A program made the position numbers and the translations under genes. Positions 1 to 8,086 of a DNA stretch of 64,000 nucleotides are shown here, one piece after another. Position 1 is the first letter of the stretch, and each line of letters starts with the position of its first letter. Under the pieces are notes generated by a model, which saw only the letters and a program-made list of their open reading frames with translations, was not told the origin of the DNA and ran no database searches. Source of the DNA: Martelella alba (GTDB taxonomy: Bacteria > Pseudomonadota > Alphaproteobacteria > Rhizobiales > Rhizobiaceae); assembly GCF_006516955.1 (NCBI RefSeq), contig NZ_VHLG01000002.1, positions 186,001-250,000 on the forward strand, given 5' to 3'.

Positions 1-1
1 G

Positions 2-1447
2 CCCGACCATGTGAACCCGGAAGCGCCCTGGCCGCAGATCATGGCGCTGGAGCGGGAGACCGAAAAGGCGGGCAAGATCCTGACCGAGCGGCTCGCCGCC
101 TATCCGCCTTATGCGCTTGATGCGGCCCGCTGGCTCGATGCCGGCCTTCACGGCGCGCTTTTGCGCCATCAGGACAGCGAGGGTTACGCCCGGCCGGATA
201 ACTGGATTGCAGGATCGGGCACGCAGCCGCCAACGCTTTTTGCAAAGCCCCCGGCCATGCGCGCCAATGACACGCTTCACGCCATCATCGACCGCGCCTT
301 TGCCGGAAAGCGCCTGTCGGAAGACGAAATCGTCCGGCTGTTTGCCGCACGCGGTGGAGAATATGAATTCGTCCGGGCCAAAGCCGATGAACTGCGCGAG
401 GCGATTTGCGGCGATGATGTTTCCTATGTCGTCACCCGCAACATCAACTACACCAATATCTGCTATTTCAAGTGCCAGTTCTGCGCCTTCTCCAAGGGCA
501 AGATGAGCGAGAACCTGCGCGGCCGCCCCTATAATCTGCCACTGGAAGAGATCCGCCGCCGGGTCGTCGAAGCCTGGCATCGCGGCGGCACCGAGGTTTG
601 CCTGCAGGGTGGCATTCATCCCGAATATACCGGCCAAACCTATCTCGACATCTGCGAGACGATCCGCAAGGCCGAGCCCGCCATGCATATTCACGCCTTC
701 TCGCCGCTGGAAGTGTGGCAGGGCGCAGAAACGCTGGGCCTTTCCGTACCTGATTTCCTCGTCGCACTGAAGGAAGCGGGCCTAAGCTCCATGCCCGGAA
801 CGGCCGCGGAAATCCTTGATGACGAGGTGCGGCGCGATCTCTGCCCCGACAAGATCAACACCGCCCAATGGATGGAGGTGGTGGAAGCCGCCCACATGGC
901 CGGTATCCGCACCACCGCCACCATCATGTTCGGCCATATCGACCGGCCGGTGCACTGGGCGCGGCATATTCTGCGCGTGCGCGAAATCCAGGAGAAAACC
1001 GGCGGCTTTACCGAATTTGTCGGCCTGCCCTTCGTGCCGATGGAAACGCCGATCTATCTGAAGAACCGCTCGCGTCTGGGTCCGACCTATCGCGAGGCGA
1101 TGCTGATGCATGCCGTCGCACGGCTGGCGCTCAACCCGGTCCTCACCAATATCCAGGCCTCCTGGGTCAAGCTCGGCGCGGAAGGTCTGTCCGATTGTCT
1201 GACGGCGGGCGCCAATGATGCCGGCGGCACGCTGATGGAAGAAACCATCACCCGGTCAGCAGGTGCCGTTCACGGCCAGGAAATGGCGCCGCACGAATTT
1301 GTCGAGATGATCCGCGCGCTCGGCCGCACGCCGCGGCTGCGCAACACGCTTTACGAAACGGCGCCCGAAAGCCGCATGCAGCGCGCTTTCCAGGCGCCGC
1401 CGCTGGAGCCGTCCATCAATACACTGGCATCGAAATATGACCGCTGA
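2..1447 (+). CDS. fbiC: FO synthase, FbiC-type CofG-CofH fusion, C-terminal part (5' truncated by window edge)
   Basis: Makes FO, the deazaflavin chromophore of coenzyme F420, from tyrosine and a flavin precursor. The frame is open to the left edge (P-D-H-V-N-P-E-A-P-W-P), and this stretch is the conserved tail of a CofG domain, so the visible GTG at 11 is an internal Val and not a start. A linker follows, then a full CofH radical SAM domain. Its iron-sulfur motif CxxxCxxC has Cys codons at 461, 473 and 482. The product therefore looks like the fused two-domain enzyme of actinobacteria and F420-making proteobacteria, not a standalone CofH. cofE follows after 30 bp, and cofD lies further along on the same strand. 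That the CofG half is intact upstream is inference. Confidence 0.93.
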   Translation, partial: PDHVNPEAPWPQIMALERETEKAGKILTERLAAYPPYALDAARWLDAGLHGALLRHQDSEGYARPDNWIAGSGTQPPTLFAKPPAMRANDTLHAIIDRAFAGKRLSEDEIVRLFAARGGEYEFVRAKADELREAICGDDVSYVVTRNINYTNICYFKCQFCAFSKGKMSENLRGRPYNLPLEEIRRRVVEAWHRGGTEVCLQGGIHPEYTGQTYLDICETIRKAEPAMHIHAFSPLEVWQGAETLGLSVPDFLVALKEAGLSSMPGTAAEILDDEVRRDLCPDKINTAQWMEVVEAAHMAGIRTTATIMFGHIDRPVHWARHILRVREIQEKTGGFTEFVGLPFVPMETPIYLKNRSRLGPTYREAMLMHAVARLALNPVLTNIQASWVKLGAEGLSDCLTAGANDAGGTLMEETITRSAGAVHGQEMAPHEFVEMIRALGRTPRLRNTLYETAPESRMQRAFQAPPLEPSINTLASKYDR

Positions 1448-1477
1448 CCTTCCGCAACCGTTTGATCGGCATTCCGC

Positions 1478-2242
1478 ATGAGCACGCCCCTCACCCTCAC
1501 CCCAATCGATGGTCTTCCTTTGATCAAAAAGGGCGATGACCTCGCCGCGCTGCTGATTGCCGCCATGGCAGAAGACAAGCTTGAGCCCAAAGCCGGCGAC
1601 GTGCTGGTTCTGGCACAGAAAATCGTCTCCAAGGCGGAAGGCCGCGCTGTCAAACTGTGCGATGTGACCCCAGGCCCGCAGGCGCAAGAGCTTGCCGCTG
1701 CGATCGGCAAGGATGCGCGCATGGTCGAGCTGATCCTCGGCGAAAGCCGCCGGGTGGTGCGCACCGGCCCCAACCTGCTGATCGTCGAAAACCGCAACGG
1801 GCTGATCATGGCCAATGCCGGGATCGACCGCTCGAATGTCGCCGAAAATGCCGAGGAAATCGCGCTTTTGCTGCCGCTCGATCCGGACGCGAGCGCTGCG
1901 CGGCTGCGCACGGCGCTGTCGGACCATTTCGGCATGGCGATTGCCGTACTGATCAACGATTCCTTCGGCAGGCCCTGGCGGCGCGGCACGGCTGGCACAG
2001 CGATCGGCGCTGCCGGATTGCCGGCGCTCATCGATATGCGCGGAGAGCCCGACCTGTTCGGCACACCATTGCAGCATACCGAAATCGCCTTTGGCGACGA
2101 AATCGCGGCTGCCGCCTCGCTGTTGATGGGGCAGGCTGCAGAAGGACGGCCTGCGGTCTTGATCAGCGGGCTTTCCTGGCAGGCAGACGCCAATCCGGCA
2201 TCGACCCTGCAGCGCCCCGCCGGGCAGGACCTGTTCCGATAA
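1478..2242 (+). CDS. cofE: coenzyme F420-0:L-glutamate ligase
   Basis: Adds L-glutamate residues to F420-0 using GTP, giving F420 with a gamma-glutamyl tail. The 254-aa product has the single-domain CofE length. Typical segments are present: GDVLVLAQKIVSKAEGR near residue 45, the ESRRVVRTG block near 90, NGLIMANAGIDRSNV near 108, and INDSFGRPWRRGTAG near 165. The actinobacterial FbiB has an extra C-terminal nitroreductase-like domain, which is absent here. The ATG lies 30 bp after fbiC, so co-transcription is likely. A strong nested stem-loop follows the stop. Confidence 0.93.
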   Translation: MSTPLTLTPIDGLPLIKKGDDLAALLIAAMAEDKLEPKAGDVLVLAQKIVSKAEGRAVKLCDVTPGPQAQELAAAIGKDARMVELILGESRRVVRTGPNLLIVENRNGLIMANAGIDRSNVAENAEEIALLLPLDPDASAARLRTALSDHFGMAIAVLINDSFGRPWRRGTAGTAIGAAGLPALIDMRGEPDLFGTPLQHTEIAFGDEIAAAASLLMGQAAEGRPAVLISGLSWQADANPASTLQRPAGQDLFR

Positions 2243-2248
2243 AAATCC

Positions 2249-2293
2249 GGCAGGGCGCAATGCTGCCGGAACAAAATTCCGGCAAGCCCTGCC
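2249..2293 (+). other. nested stem-loop between cofE and the LLM oxidoreductase gene
   Basis: An outer 8-bp stem (GGCAGGGC at 2249-2256 with GCCCTGCC at 2286-2293) encloses a perfect inner 8-bp stem (TGCCGGAA at 2264-2271 with TTCCGGCA at 2277-2284, loop CAAAA). No T-run follows, so it is more likely an mRNA processing or stability element or a leaky attenuator than a full terminator. Confidence 0.55.
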
Positions 2294-2374
2294 TTCGGGC
2301 GATAACAATGCCCTTCTGCTTCGGCTAATCTGACGGCACAATCAGAAAAAGCCTGTCAGAAGTGGAACGCAAGC

Positions 2375-3292
2375 ATGAAAATCGGCGCCCTGTTTCCCCA
2401 ATTCGAAATCGGAACCAATCCGAAGGATATTCGCGACTTTGCCGTGATCGCCGATGAACTCGGCTATACCCACCTGACCGCCTTCGACCAGATCATCGGG
2501 CTGAACAAACATAGCCGGCCGGACTGGACCTATGTTCATGATGCCGAAGACATGTTCCACGAGCTTTTCGTGCTTTACGGCTATCTTGCCGCCGTGACCA
2601 AGAAGATCGAGCTCGTCACCGGCGTGCTGGTGCTGCCGATGCGGGGCACGGCGCTCGTTGCCAAACAGGCCGCCGAAGTTGATCTCCTCAGCGGTGGCCG
2701 TCTGCGTCTCGGTGTCGGCGTCGGCGTCAAGCCCGAGGAATTCGAAGCCTGCGAGCGCGAATTCCGTGGCCGCGGCAAACGCATGGACGAGCAGATCGAC
2801 GTGTTGCGCAAGCTCTGGTGCGCCGACCTCATCACCTATGAAGGCAAATATCACCGTATCGAGGATGGCGGCATCAATCCGTTGCCGGTCCAGCGGCCGA
2901 TCCCGATCTGGATCGGCGGCGTCTCCGATGCCGCAATCAAACGCGTTGCCACGATCGGCGATGGCTGGCTGCCGAATTTCCAGGCCGACGACACCGGCAG
3001 GCGTGGCATTGCCCAGATGAAGGAGCTCGCCAAAGCCGCAGGCCGCGACCCCGACGCGATCGGCATTGAGGCAACGCTGACGATCATCGACCGTTCCTAT
3101 GCCGAACTGCGCGAGGAAATCGAGGAATGGCGTGCCATCGGCGCCACCCACATCACCGTCAACACCATGCCGGAACGTTGGGTTGAGGAAGAAAAGCGCT
3201 GGAACAAGGCCGAGATGGACGGACTTGCCCACCCGGAAGAGCATATCGACGCAATCCGCCGTTTCCACGCCGCGATGAAGGACTATTTCTGA
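2375..3292 (+). CDS. LLM-class F420-dependent oxidoreductase
   Basis: A luciferase-like TIM-barrel oxidoreductase of 305 aa. The N-terminus MKIGALFPQFEIG, the segment VTGVLVLPMRGTALVAKQAAEVD and the block GGRLRLGVGVGVKPEEFEACE are characteristic of the F420-binding subgroup (TIGR03619-like) rather than the FMN monooxygenases. The substrate cannot be deduced. It lies between cofE and cofD on the same strand, which supports F420 as the cofactor. Only 4 bp separate its stop from the next gene, so the two products may act together. Confidence 0.87.
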   Translation: MKIGALFPQFEIGTNPKDIRDFAVIADELGYTHLTAFDQIIGLNKHSRPDWTYVHDAEDMFHELFVLYGYLAAVTKKIELVTGVLVLPMRGTALVAKQAAEVDLLSGGRLRLGVGVGVKPEEFEACEREFRGRGKRMDEQIDVLRKLWCADLITYEGKYHRIEDGGINPLPVQRPIPIWIGGVSDAAIKRVATIGDGWLPNFQADDTGRRGIAQMKELAKAAGRDPDAIGIEATLTIIDRSYAELREEIEEWRAIGATHITVNTMPERWVEEEKRWNKAEMDGLAHPEEHIDAIRRFHAAMKDYF

Positions 3293-3296
3293 GCCG

Positions 3297-4472
3297 ATGC
3301 CGGTCTTTGCCTCATCCGAATATCAGGCCCGGATCGCCCGCGTTCGTGACCGCATGCGGGAGAAGGGTTTCGATGCGCTGATTGCTGCCGATCCGGCCAG
3401 CATCAACTATCTGACCGGCTATGATGGCTGGTCCTTCTATGTCCACCAATATGTGCTGCTCGATCTCGACAGCGCCGAACCCTTATGGATCGGCCGAGCC
3501 ATGGATGCCCCCGGCGCCCGGCTGACAAGTTTCCTGTCCGACAGCGCAATCCGTCCCTATCCGGAAAACTATGTTGATAGCTCCGCGCGCCATCCCGCCT
3601 CCTTTCTCGCTGAAGTGATCGCCGGACAGGGGCTTGCACGCGCCCGGATCGGTATCGATCTTGATGCCTTCTACTTTACCGCCAAGGACTATCTGACCCT
3701 GTCATCTGCCCTTCCCGCCGCAACGATCGGCGATACCGAGGGGCTCGTCAGCTGGGTCAGGCTGGTGAAATCGGATGCTGAAGTCGCGCTGATGCGCGGC
3801 GCCGGGCAGATCGTCTCGAAGGCGATGGAAGCCGGCATTCAGGCGATCCGTCCCGGTGTGCGCGAATGCGATGCCGTAGCCGAGATCACCGCTGCCCAGT
3901 TCCGCGGCACAGACGATTTCTGGGGAGACTACCCGGCCGCCCTCGCCGCAGTGCCAAGCGGCGCCAAGACCGCCGCCCCGCATCTCACCTGGTCGGGCGA
4001 CCCTTATCAGACAGACAGCATCGCCTATCTCGAGCTTGGCGGCTGCCATGCGCGCTATCACGCCGCACTCGCCCGCACGCTTTATATGGGTGATCCGCCC
4101 GACGCCCTTCATCGCATGGCCGGTGTGGTGGCCGAGGGGCTTGAGACGGCGCTTGACGCCGCACGCGCCGGTGTCACCTGTCATGATGTCGAAGCGGCCT
4201 GGCGCCAGGTGATTGCCAAGGCCGGCTATGAAAAGTCCTCACGCATCGGCTATTCGATCGGCCTCAACTACCCGCCTGACTGGGGCGAGCGCACCGCAAG
4301 CCTGCGCGAGGGCGACATGACGGTACTGGAACCCAATATGTGCTTCCACATGATCCTTGGCATGTGGATGGATGACTGGGGCTATGAACTGAGCGAAACC
4401 TTGTGTATCCGGAAGACCGGAGCACCCGAAATCCTGACCTCCTTTCCACGGGAACTGACGATCAAGCCATGA
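3297..4472 (+). CDS. M24-family hydrolase, ectoine hydrolase/creatinase-like
   Basis: A 391-aa two-domain pita-bread protein of peptidase family M24. The canonical metal ligands are mostly missing: the D...D pair in the usual DxGxxxxGYxSDxTRT block is E246 and A257 here (YLELGGCHARYHAALART), and the usual HGIG histidine is Tyr (GYSIG). The late glutamates (VLEPN, LSETL) remain. Metal-free M24 relatives such as creatinase and ectoine hydrolase (DoeA/EutD) cleave C-N bonds, and the GYSIGLNYPPDWGER segment resembles ectoine hydrolase. It follows the LLM gene by 4 bp and overlaps cofD by 4 bp (ATGA). No ectoine deacetylase (doeB) is nearby, so ectoine itself as substrate is uncertain. Confidence 0.8.
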   Translation: MPVFASSEYQARIARVRDRMREKGFDALIAADPASINYLTGYDGWSFYVHQYVLLDLDSAEPLWIGRAMDAPGARLTSFLSDSAIRPYPENYVDSSARHPASFLAEVIAGQGLARARIGIDLDAFYFTAKDYLTLSSALPAATIGDTEGLVSWVRLVKSDAEVALMRGAGQIVSKAMEAGIQAIRPGVRECDAVAEITAAQFRGTDDFWGDYPAALAAVPSGAKTAAPHLTWSGDPYQTDSIAYLELGGCHARYHAALARTLYMGDPPDALHRMAGVVAEGLETALDAARAGVTCHDVEAAWRQVIAKAGYEKSSRIGYSIGLNYPPDWGERTASLREGDMTVLEPNMCFHMILGMWMDDWGYELSETLCIRKTGAPEILTSFPRELTIKP

Positions 4473-5479
4473 GCGATGCTGCAGACAAAGCCCTGACCGA
4501 AGACATACCGGCACCTCTCAACGCCAAAGTTCTGGCGATCTGTGGCGGCGTTGGCGGCGCCAAGCTGGCGCTCGGCTTCTATCGCATCCTGAAGCAGGAC
4601 CACCTGACGGTCGCCATCAATACCGGCGATGATTTCGAGCATCTGGGCCTGCATGTCTCACCGGATATCGACACCGTGACCTACACGCTTTCCGGCCTCA
4701 ACGACACCCAGCGCGGCTGGGGCCTGAAGGATGAGAGCTGGAATTTCATGACCGGTCTTGGCCGGCTTGGCGGCGAGACCTGGTTCAATCTCGGCGATCA
4801 GGACATGGCCACCCATGTGCTGCGAACGGCGAAGATGAAGGCTGGCGAAAAGCTTTCCACCATTACCGCCGATTTCGCCCGCGAACTCGGTATCCGGGCG
4901 AAACTTCTGCCGATGAGCGACGATCCCGTGCGCACCATGGTCGACACCTCCGAAGGCGAATTGCCGTTCCAGCGCTATTTCGTCGGCCGCCAATGCGAAC
5001 CGGAAATCCGCAGCATCCGCTTTTCCGGCATCAATGCCGCAAGACCGCATCCCGCCTTCATCAAGGCGCTCGCCGACCCGGAGCTGACGGCCATCGTCAT
5101 CTGCCCGTCCAACCCTTATCTGAGCATTGATCCGATCCTGGCGCTGCCCGGCCTGCGCGACGCGCTGTCGATGGCGCCAGCCCCGGTGATTGCCGTTGCC
5201 CCCATTGTCGGCGGCCGGGCGATCAAGGGACCGACGGCAAAGATCATGCAGGAACTGAGGGTGCCGACAACGGTCTCCTCCATTGCCCAGCACTATACCA
5301 GCCTGATTGACGGCCTGATCGTCGACAATGCCGATGCCGCCGACATCCTGTCGCTGACCGTGCGCGTGGCCGTGACAGGCACGGTAATGGACAGCCTCAA
5401 GGACCGCGAACGGCTGGCCCGCACTGTGATCGACTTCGCCCGATCGCTGAAGCTGGAACAGGCAGTAAGCGCGCGCTGA
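4469..5479 (+). CDS. cofD: 2-phospho-L-lactate transferase (F420-0 synthesis)
   Basis: Transfers the phospholactyl or phosphoenolpyruvyl group from the activated guanylyl donor to FO, giving F420-0 or dehydro-F420-0. The 336-aa product carries the CofD/FbiA signatures: the glycine-rich nucleotide site AICGGVGGAKLALGFY near residue 24, NTGDDFEHLGLHVSPDIDTVTY near 50, and GETWFNLGDQDMATHVLRT near 102. ATG 4469 forms an ATGA overlap with the preceding stop; the frame stays open upstream, but this start gives translational coupling and normal length. No cofC/fbiD guanylyltransferase is visible in the window. Confidence 0.93.
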   Translation: MSDAADKALTEDIPAPLNAKVLAICGGVGGAKLALGFYRILKQDHLTVAINTGDDFEHLGLHVSPDIDTVTYTLSGLNDTQRGWGLKDESWNFMTGLGRLGGETWFNLGDQDMATHVLRTAKMKAGEKLSTITADFARELGIRAKLLPMSDDPVRTMVDTSEGELPFQRYFVGRQCEPEIRSIRFSGINAARPHPAFIKALADPELTAIVICPSNPYLSIDPILALPGLRDALSMAPAPVIAVAPIVGGRAIKGPTAKIMQELRVPTTVSSIAQHYTSLIDGLIVDNADAADILSLTVRVAVTGTVMDSLKDRERLARTVIDFARSLKLEQAVSAR

Positions 5480-5488
5480 AGCCGCCTT

Positions 5489-5592
5489 AGCGCATCGGCT
5501 CGAAAATCGGAATCGATTTTCGAAAAGAACGATGCGCAGATTCAATAAGTTAGAGCGTCCTGGTGCGTCCCAAAGGACGCACGGCGCTCTAA
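5489..5592 (+). repeat. rhizobial intergenic palindromic repeat, family 1, copy 1
   Basis: Fills the gap between cofD and the convergent nucleoside hydrolase. It contains the inverted repeat CGAAAATCG/CGATTTTCG, the segment AAAAGAACGATGCG, a ttcaataag spacer, and an 8-bp hairpin GTGCGTCC-caaa-GGACGCAC. Its right end supplies the TAG stop of the nucleoside hydrolase. A reverse-orientation copy lies at 39713-39780. Confidence 0.8.
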
Positions 5593-6533
5593 GGCAAGCG
5601 GCCGAGGCGCTCCAGCATCAGATCGTAAAAAGGCGGGTTGTTCAGTTCGCGCAGAACCATGCAATTGGGTGCCTGCTTGGTGACATTCCACCAGTCGACA
5701 ACCGTCATGCCGATGGTCATCGGCGATGAGATCTCGATCGTCACATAGCAGTTCTTGCCGCCAAATAGATCGGGCCGCAGCAGATAGCCGATCACGCAGG
5801 GGTCATGCAGCGGATATTCATCCGTTCCGAATTTCTGATTGCCCCATTCCTGGTAAAACGCGGCCATGCCGGCGGCCTGGATCGCCGTATTGGTGCCGAC
5901 GGCACGCAGCGTCTCCAGCCAGGCGGGCGTCATCACCGCCTTGTAGGTGCAGTCGATCGGCACCATGGTCAGCGCAACGCCAGAGGTGAACACGACATGG
6001 GCGGCATGGGGATCGACGAAAATGTTGAATTCAGCCGCCGGTGTCGTATTCCCGCCCTCGAAGAAGCCGCCGCCCATGAAAACGATCTCGCGGATCTTCG
6101 GCACAATGGCCGGTTCCTTGACCATGGCCATGGCGATATTGGTCATCGGCCCCAGCGGACACAGCGTGATCTCGCCGTCCTCTGACGCCATCAGCGTATC
6201 GATGATGAAATCGACGCCATGCCGGTCTCCCAAGGGCGCGGTTGGCTCCGGCAATTCGCAGCCATCAAGGCCGCTGTCGCCATGGACATATTCGGCGGTG
6301 AACAGCTTTTTCACCATCGGCCGCGCACAGCCGGGATAGACGGGAATATCAGAGCGGCCGGCAAGCGCCAGCACCTGCTGGGCATTGCGGGTGGTGCGCG
6401 ACAGAGGCACGTTTCCGGCAACGGAGGTGACACCGACGACCTCCAGCTCCTCAGGCGATCCGAGCGCCAGCAAGATGGCAAAGGCGTCGTCCTGGCCGGG
6501 ATCGGTATCAATGATGATTTTGCGCGGGGTCAT
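5589..6533 (-). CDS. nucleoside hydrolase (inosine-uridine preferring family)
   Basis: Cleaves ribonucleosides to ribose and free base. The 314-aa product has the calcium-binding N-terminal motif IIIDTDPGQDD at residues 6-16, the block EFNIFVDPHAAHVVF, and the C-terminal HDP catalytic histidine region (EYPLHDPCVIGYLL). ATG 6533 is preferred because GAGAG lies about 9 bp upstream; a TTG 15 bp earlier is less likely. It diverges from the ABC importer at 6883, which may hint at linked purine or pyrimidine salvage. Its stop codon lies inside a dispersed repeat. Confidence 0.9.
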   Translation of the reverse strand: MTPRKIIIDTDPGQDDAFAILLALGSPEELEVVGVTSVAGNVPLSRTTRNAQQVLALAGRSDIPVYPGCARPMVKKLFTAEYVHGDSGLDGCELPEPTAPLGDRHGVDFIIDTLMASEDGEITLCPLGPMTNIAMAMVKEPAIVPKIREIVFMGGGFFEGGNTTPAAEFNIFVDPHAAHVVFTSGVALTMVPIDCTYKAVMTPAWLETLRAVGTNTAIQAAGMAAFYQEWGNQKFGTDEYPLHDPCVIGYLLRPDLFGGKNCYVTIEISSPMTIGMTVVDWWNVTKQAPNCMVLRELNNPPFYDLMLERLGRLP

Positions 6534-6882
6534 GACATGCTCTCTCAAAAATCGTTTGTCCCAGCCGTTCCTTCGCCCCCGCCGGAGGCAAAAATCCGGA
6601 ACGACCGAAACTCCTTTGGGGGAAACCGGATGGCCTGCGGGAGGATACTGGCCTTTGCCGCAGGAAAGGCCCTCATGAGGCCTTATAAAACACAGTCTGG
6701 CGGGATCATCTCCGAAACTTCGGCCGGATCCCGAAACTTATTCGGAAACCGCTTTGCCTCGGTGATTGTTTTTCCGCAAACCCGCTTCTAGGCTTTCAAT
6801 CAGCCGGGACAGCGCCTGTCCTCGCGTAAAAACGACAATAAAAACAACTATAAATTCAAATTCCAGAGAGAGAACAAGCAAT
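6534..6882. promoter_or_regulatory. divergent intergenic region between nucleoside hydrolase and HAAT importer
   Basis: This 349-bp region holds no convincing gene. It contains a near-palindrome around 6666-6684 (AAGGCCCTCATGAGGCCTT), GGGATC/GGATCCC arms around 6699-6733, and an AT-rich stretch (6835-6865) just before the importer's GAGAGAG ribosome binding site. It probably carries promoters for both directions, but no confident -35/-10 pair can be assigned. Confidence 0.4.
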
Positions 6883-8001
6883 ATGAGAAAATGGATCCCC
6901 CTGACGCTTGCGGCCGTTGTGACCGCCGCCGGCCTCCAGACCTCTGTCCGTGCGGAAGAGGCGCCGATCGAAATCGGCGTGATTGCCAATCTGACCGGTC
7001 CCGACGTCAAGACCAGCCTGCAGATGAGCCGTGGCGTTGAACTTGCAGCCGATGACATCAACGCCGCCGGCGGCATTAACGGCCATCCGGTCAAGCTGAT
7101 CGTGGAGGATTCCGAATATCGCGCCCAGGAAGCGCTCAACGCCGCGACCAAGCTCTACACCGTCGACAAGGTTCCCGCCGCCATCATGTTCGGCGGTTCC
7201 AGCCTGATGATCCCGGTTGCGCAGATGGCCAAGGAACAGGGCAAGATCCTGATCAACACCTCTTCGTCCTCGCCCAAGCTCGGTGAATATCCCGGCACGC
7301 TGTTTTCCATCCTGCCGCTTGACGACATTGTCTCCAAGGATCTTGGTGACATGATTGCCGATGCCGGCATCAAGACCGCCGCTGTCGTCGTTCCCAACAA
7401 TGCTTTCGGTCTTGGCGTTGCCGATGCGGCAACCGCCGAGTTCGAAGCCAGGGGCGGTAAGGTTGTCGAAAAGATCGCCTATACCGAAGGCCAGCCCGAT
7501 TACCGCGCCGATGTGCAGGTTCTGGTCGGCGACGATGTCGGCGCCATCATTGCCACCGGCTACGGCGATGACAGCCGCACCGTATTCCGCAACATGCGCG
7601 AACTCGGCATCGATGCTCCCTGGTATGCCGCCTATCCCTCGATCCTCGACGTTGAAAACCCGGAATGGATGAACGGCAAGCTGACCGGTGTCGACAATGG
7701 CGGCTACGGCCAGGGTGTCGGCGAGAAGGTGCTGGCCGAATACAAGGCGAAATATGGCGATGAAGACGTGCTCGCCCACATCTATTACGGCTATGACGCG
7801 CTGATGGTGCTCGCCAAGGCCATGGAAAAGTCCGGCACCGAGCCTGCCGATATTGCCAAGGCGCTGCCGGAAGTGGTCAAGGACTATCAGGGTGCGACCG
7901 GCACCATCGTCTGGGATGATCGCGGTCAGCGCATCGACCCGCCGATCGACGTCATCACCTATGAAGACGGGAAGTTCGTGACCACCGGTCATCGTAACTG
8001 A
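6883..8001 (+). CDS. HAAT-family ABC transporter substrate-binding protein (branched-chain amino acid/amide type)
   Basis: Periplasmic type I binding protein of 372 aa. ATG 6883 follows GAGAGAG by about 10 bp and opens a Sec signal peptide (MRKWIPLTLAAVVTAAGLQTSVRA, residues 1-24). The mature protein begins EEAPIEIGVIANLTGPD and continues with the LivJ/LivK-like SRGVELAADDINAAGGINGHPVKLIVEDSEY block. It heads an operon with two permeases and two ATPases, then a deacetylase-family enzyme and a DmpA-type peptidase, so the ligand is probably a peptide, amide or unusual amino acid. A stem-loop directly after the stop probably raises its expression over the permeases. Confidence 0.9.
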   Translation: MRKWIPLTLAAVVTAAGLQTSVRAEEAPIEIGVIANLTGPDVKTSLQMSRGVELAADDINAAGGINGHPVKLIVEDSEYRAQEALNAATKLYTVDKVPAAIMFGGSSLMIPVAQMAKEQGKILINTSSSSPKLGEYPGTLFSILPLDDIVSKDLGDMIADAGIKTAAVVVPNNAFGLGVADAATAEFEARGGKVVEKIAYTEGQPDYRADVQVLVGDDVGAIIATGYGDDSRTVFRNMRELGIDAPWYAAYPSILDVENPEWMNGKLTGVDNGGYGQGVGEKVLAEYKAKYGDEDVLAHIYYGYDALMVLAKAMEKSGTEPADIAKALPEVVKDYQGATGTIVWDDRGQRIDPPIDVITYEDGKFVTTGHRN

Positions 8002-8011
8002 TCTTAAAAAA

Positions 8012-8050
8012 GACGCGCTGGCTGCCGCTACGGGCAGCCAGCGCTTCCTT
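8012..8050 (+). terminator. stem-loop after the binding-protein gene (attenuator or mRNA stabiliser)
   Basis: A perfect 12-bp stem (GCGCTGGCTGCC at 8015-8026 with GGCAGCCAGCGC at 8033-8044, loop GCTACG) followed by the pyrimidine-rich TTCCTTTC. It sits 13 bp after the binding-protein stop and 43 bp before the permease, the usual place for a structure allowing excess binding protein. Confidence 0.75.
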
Positions 8051-8086
8051 TCACCTGCCGCCGCCCCGGCGGATCAAGGGTTTGCT

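Noticed and set aside
2342-3268. 308-codon minus-strand frame opposite the LLM oxidoreductase
   Set aside because: Mirror of a well-supported plus-strand gene; its sequence has no domain-like pattern.
4403-4468. Upstream extension of cofD
   Set aside because: ATG 4469 gives the ATGA coupling and normal CofD length; the extension lies inside the M24 gene.
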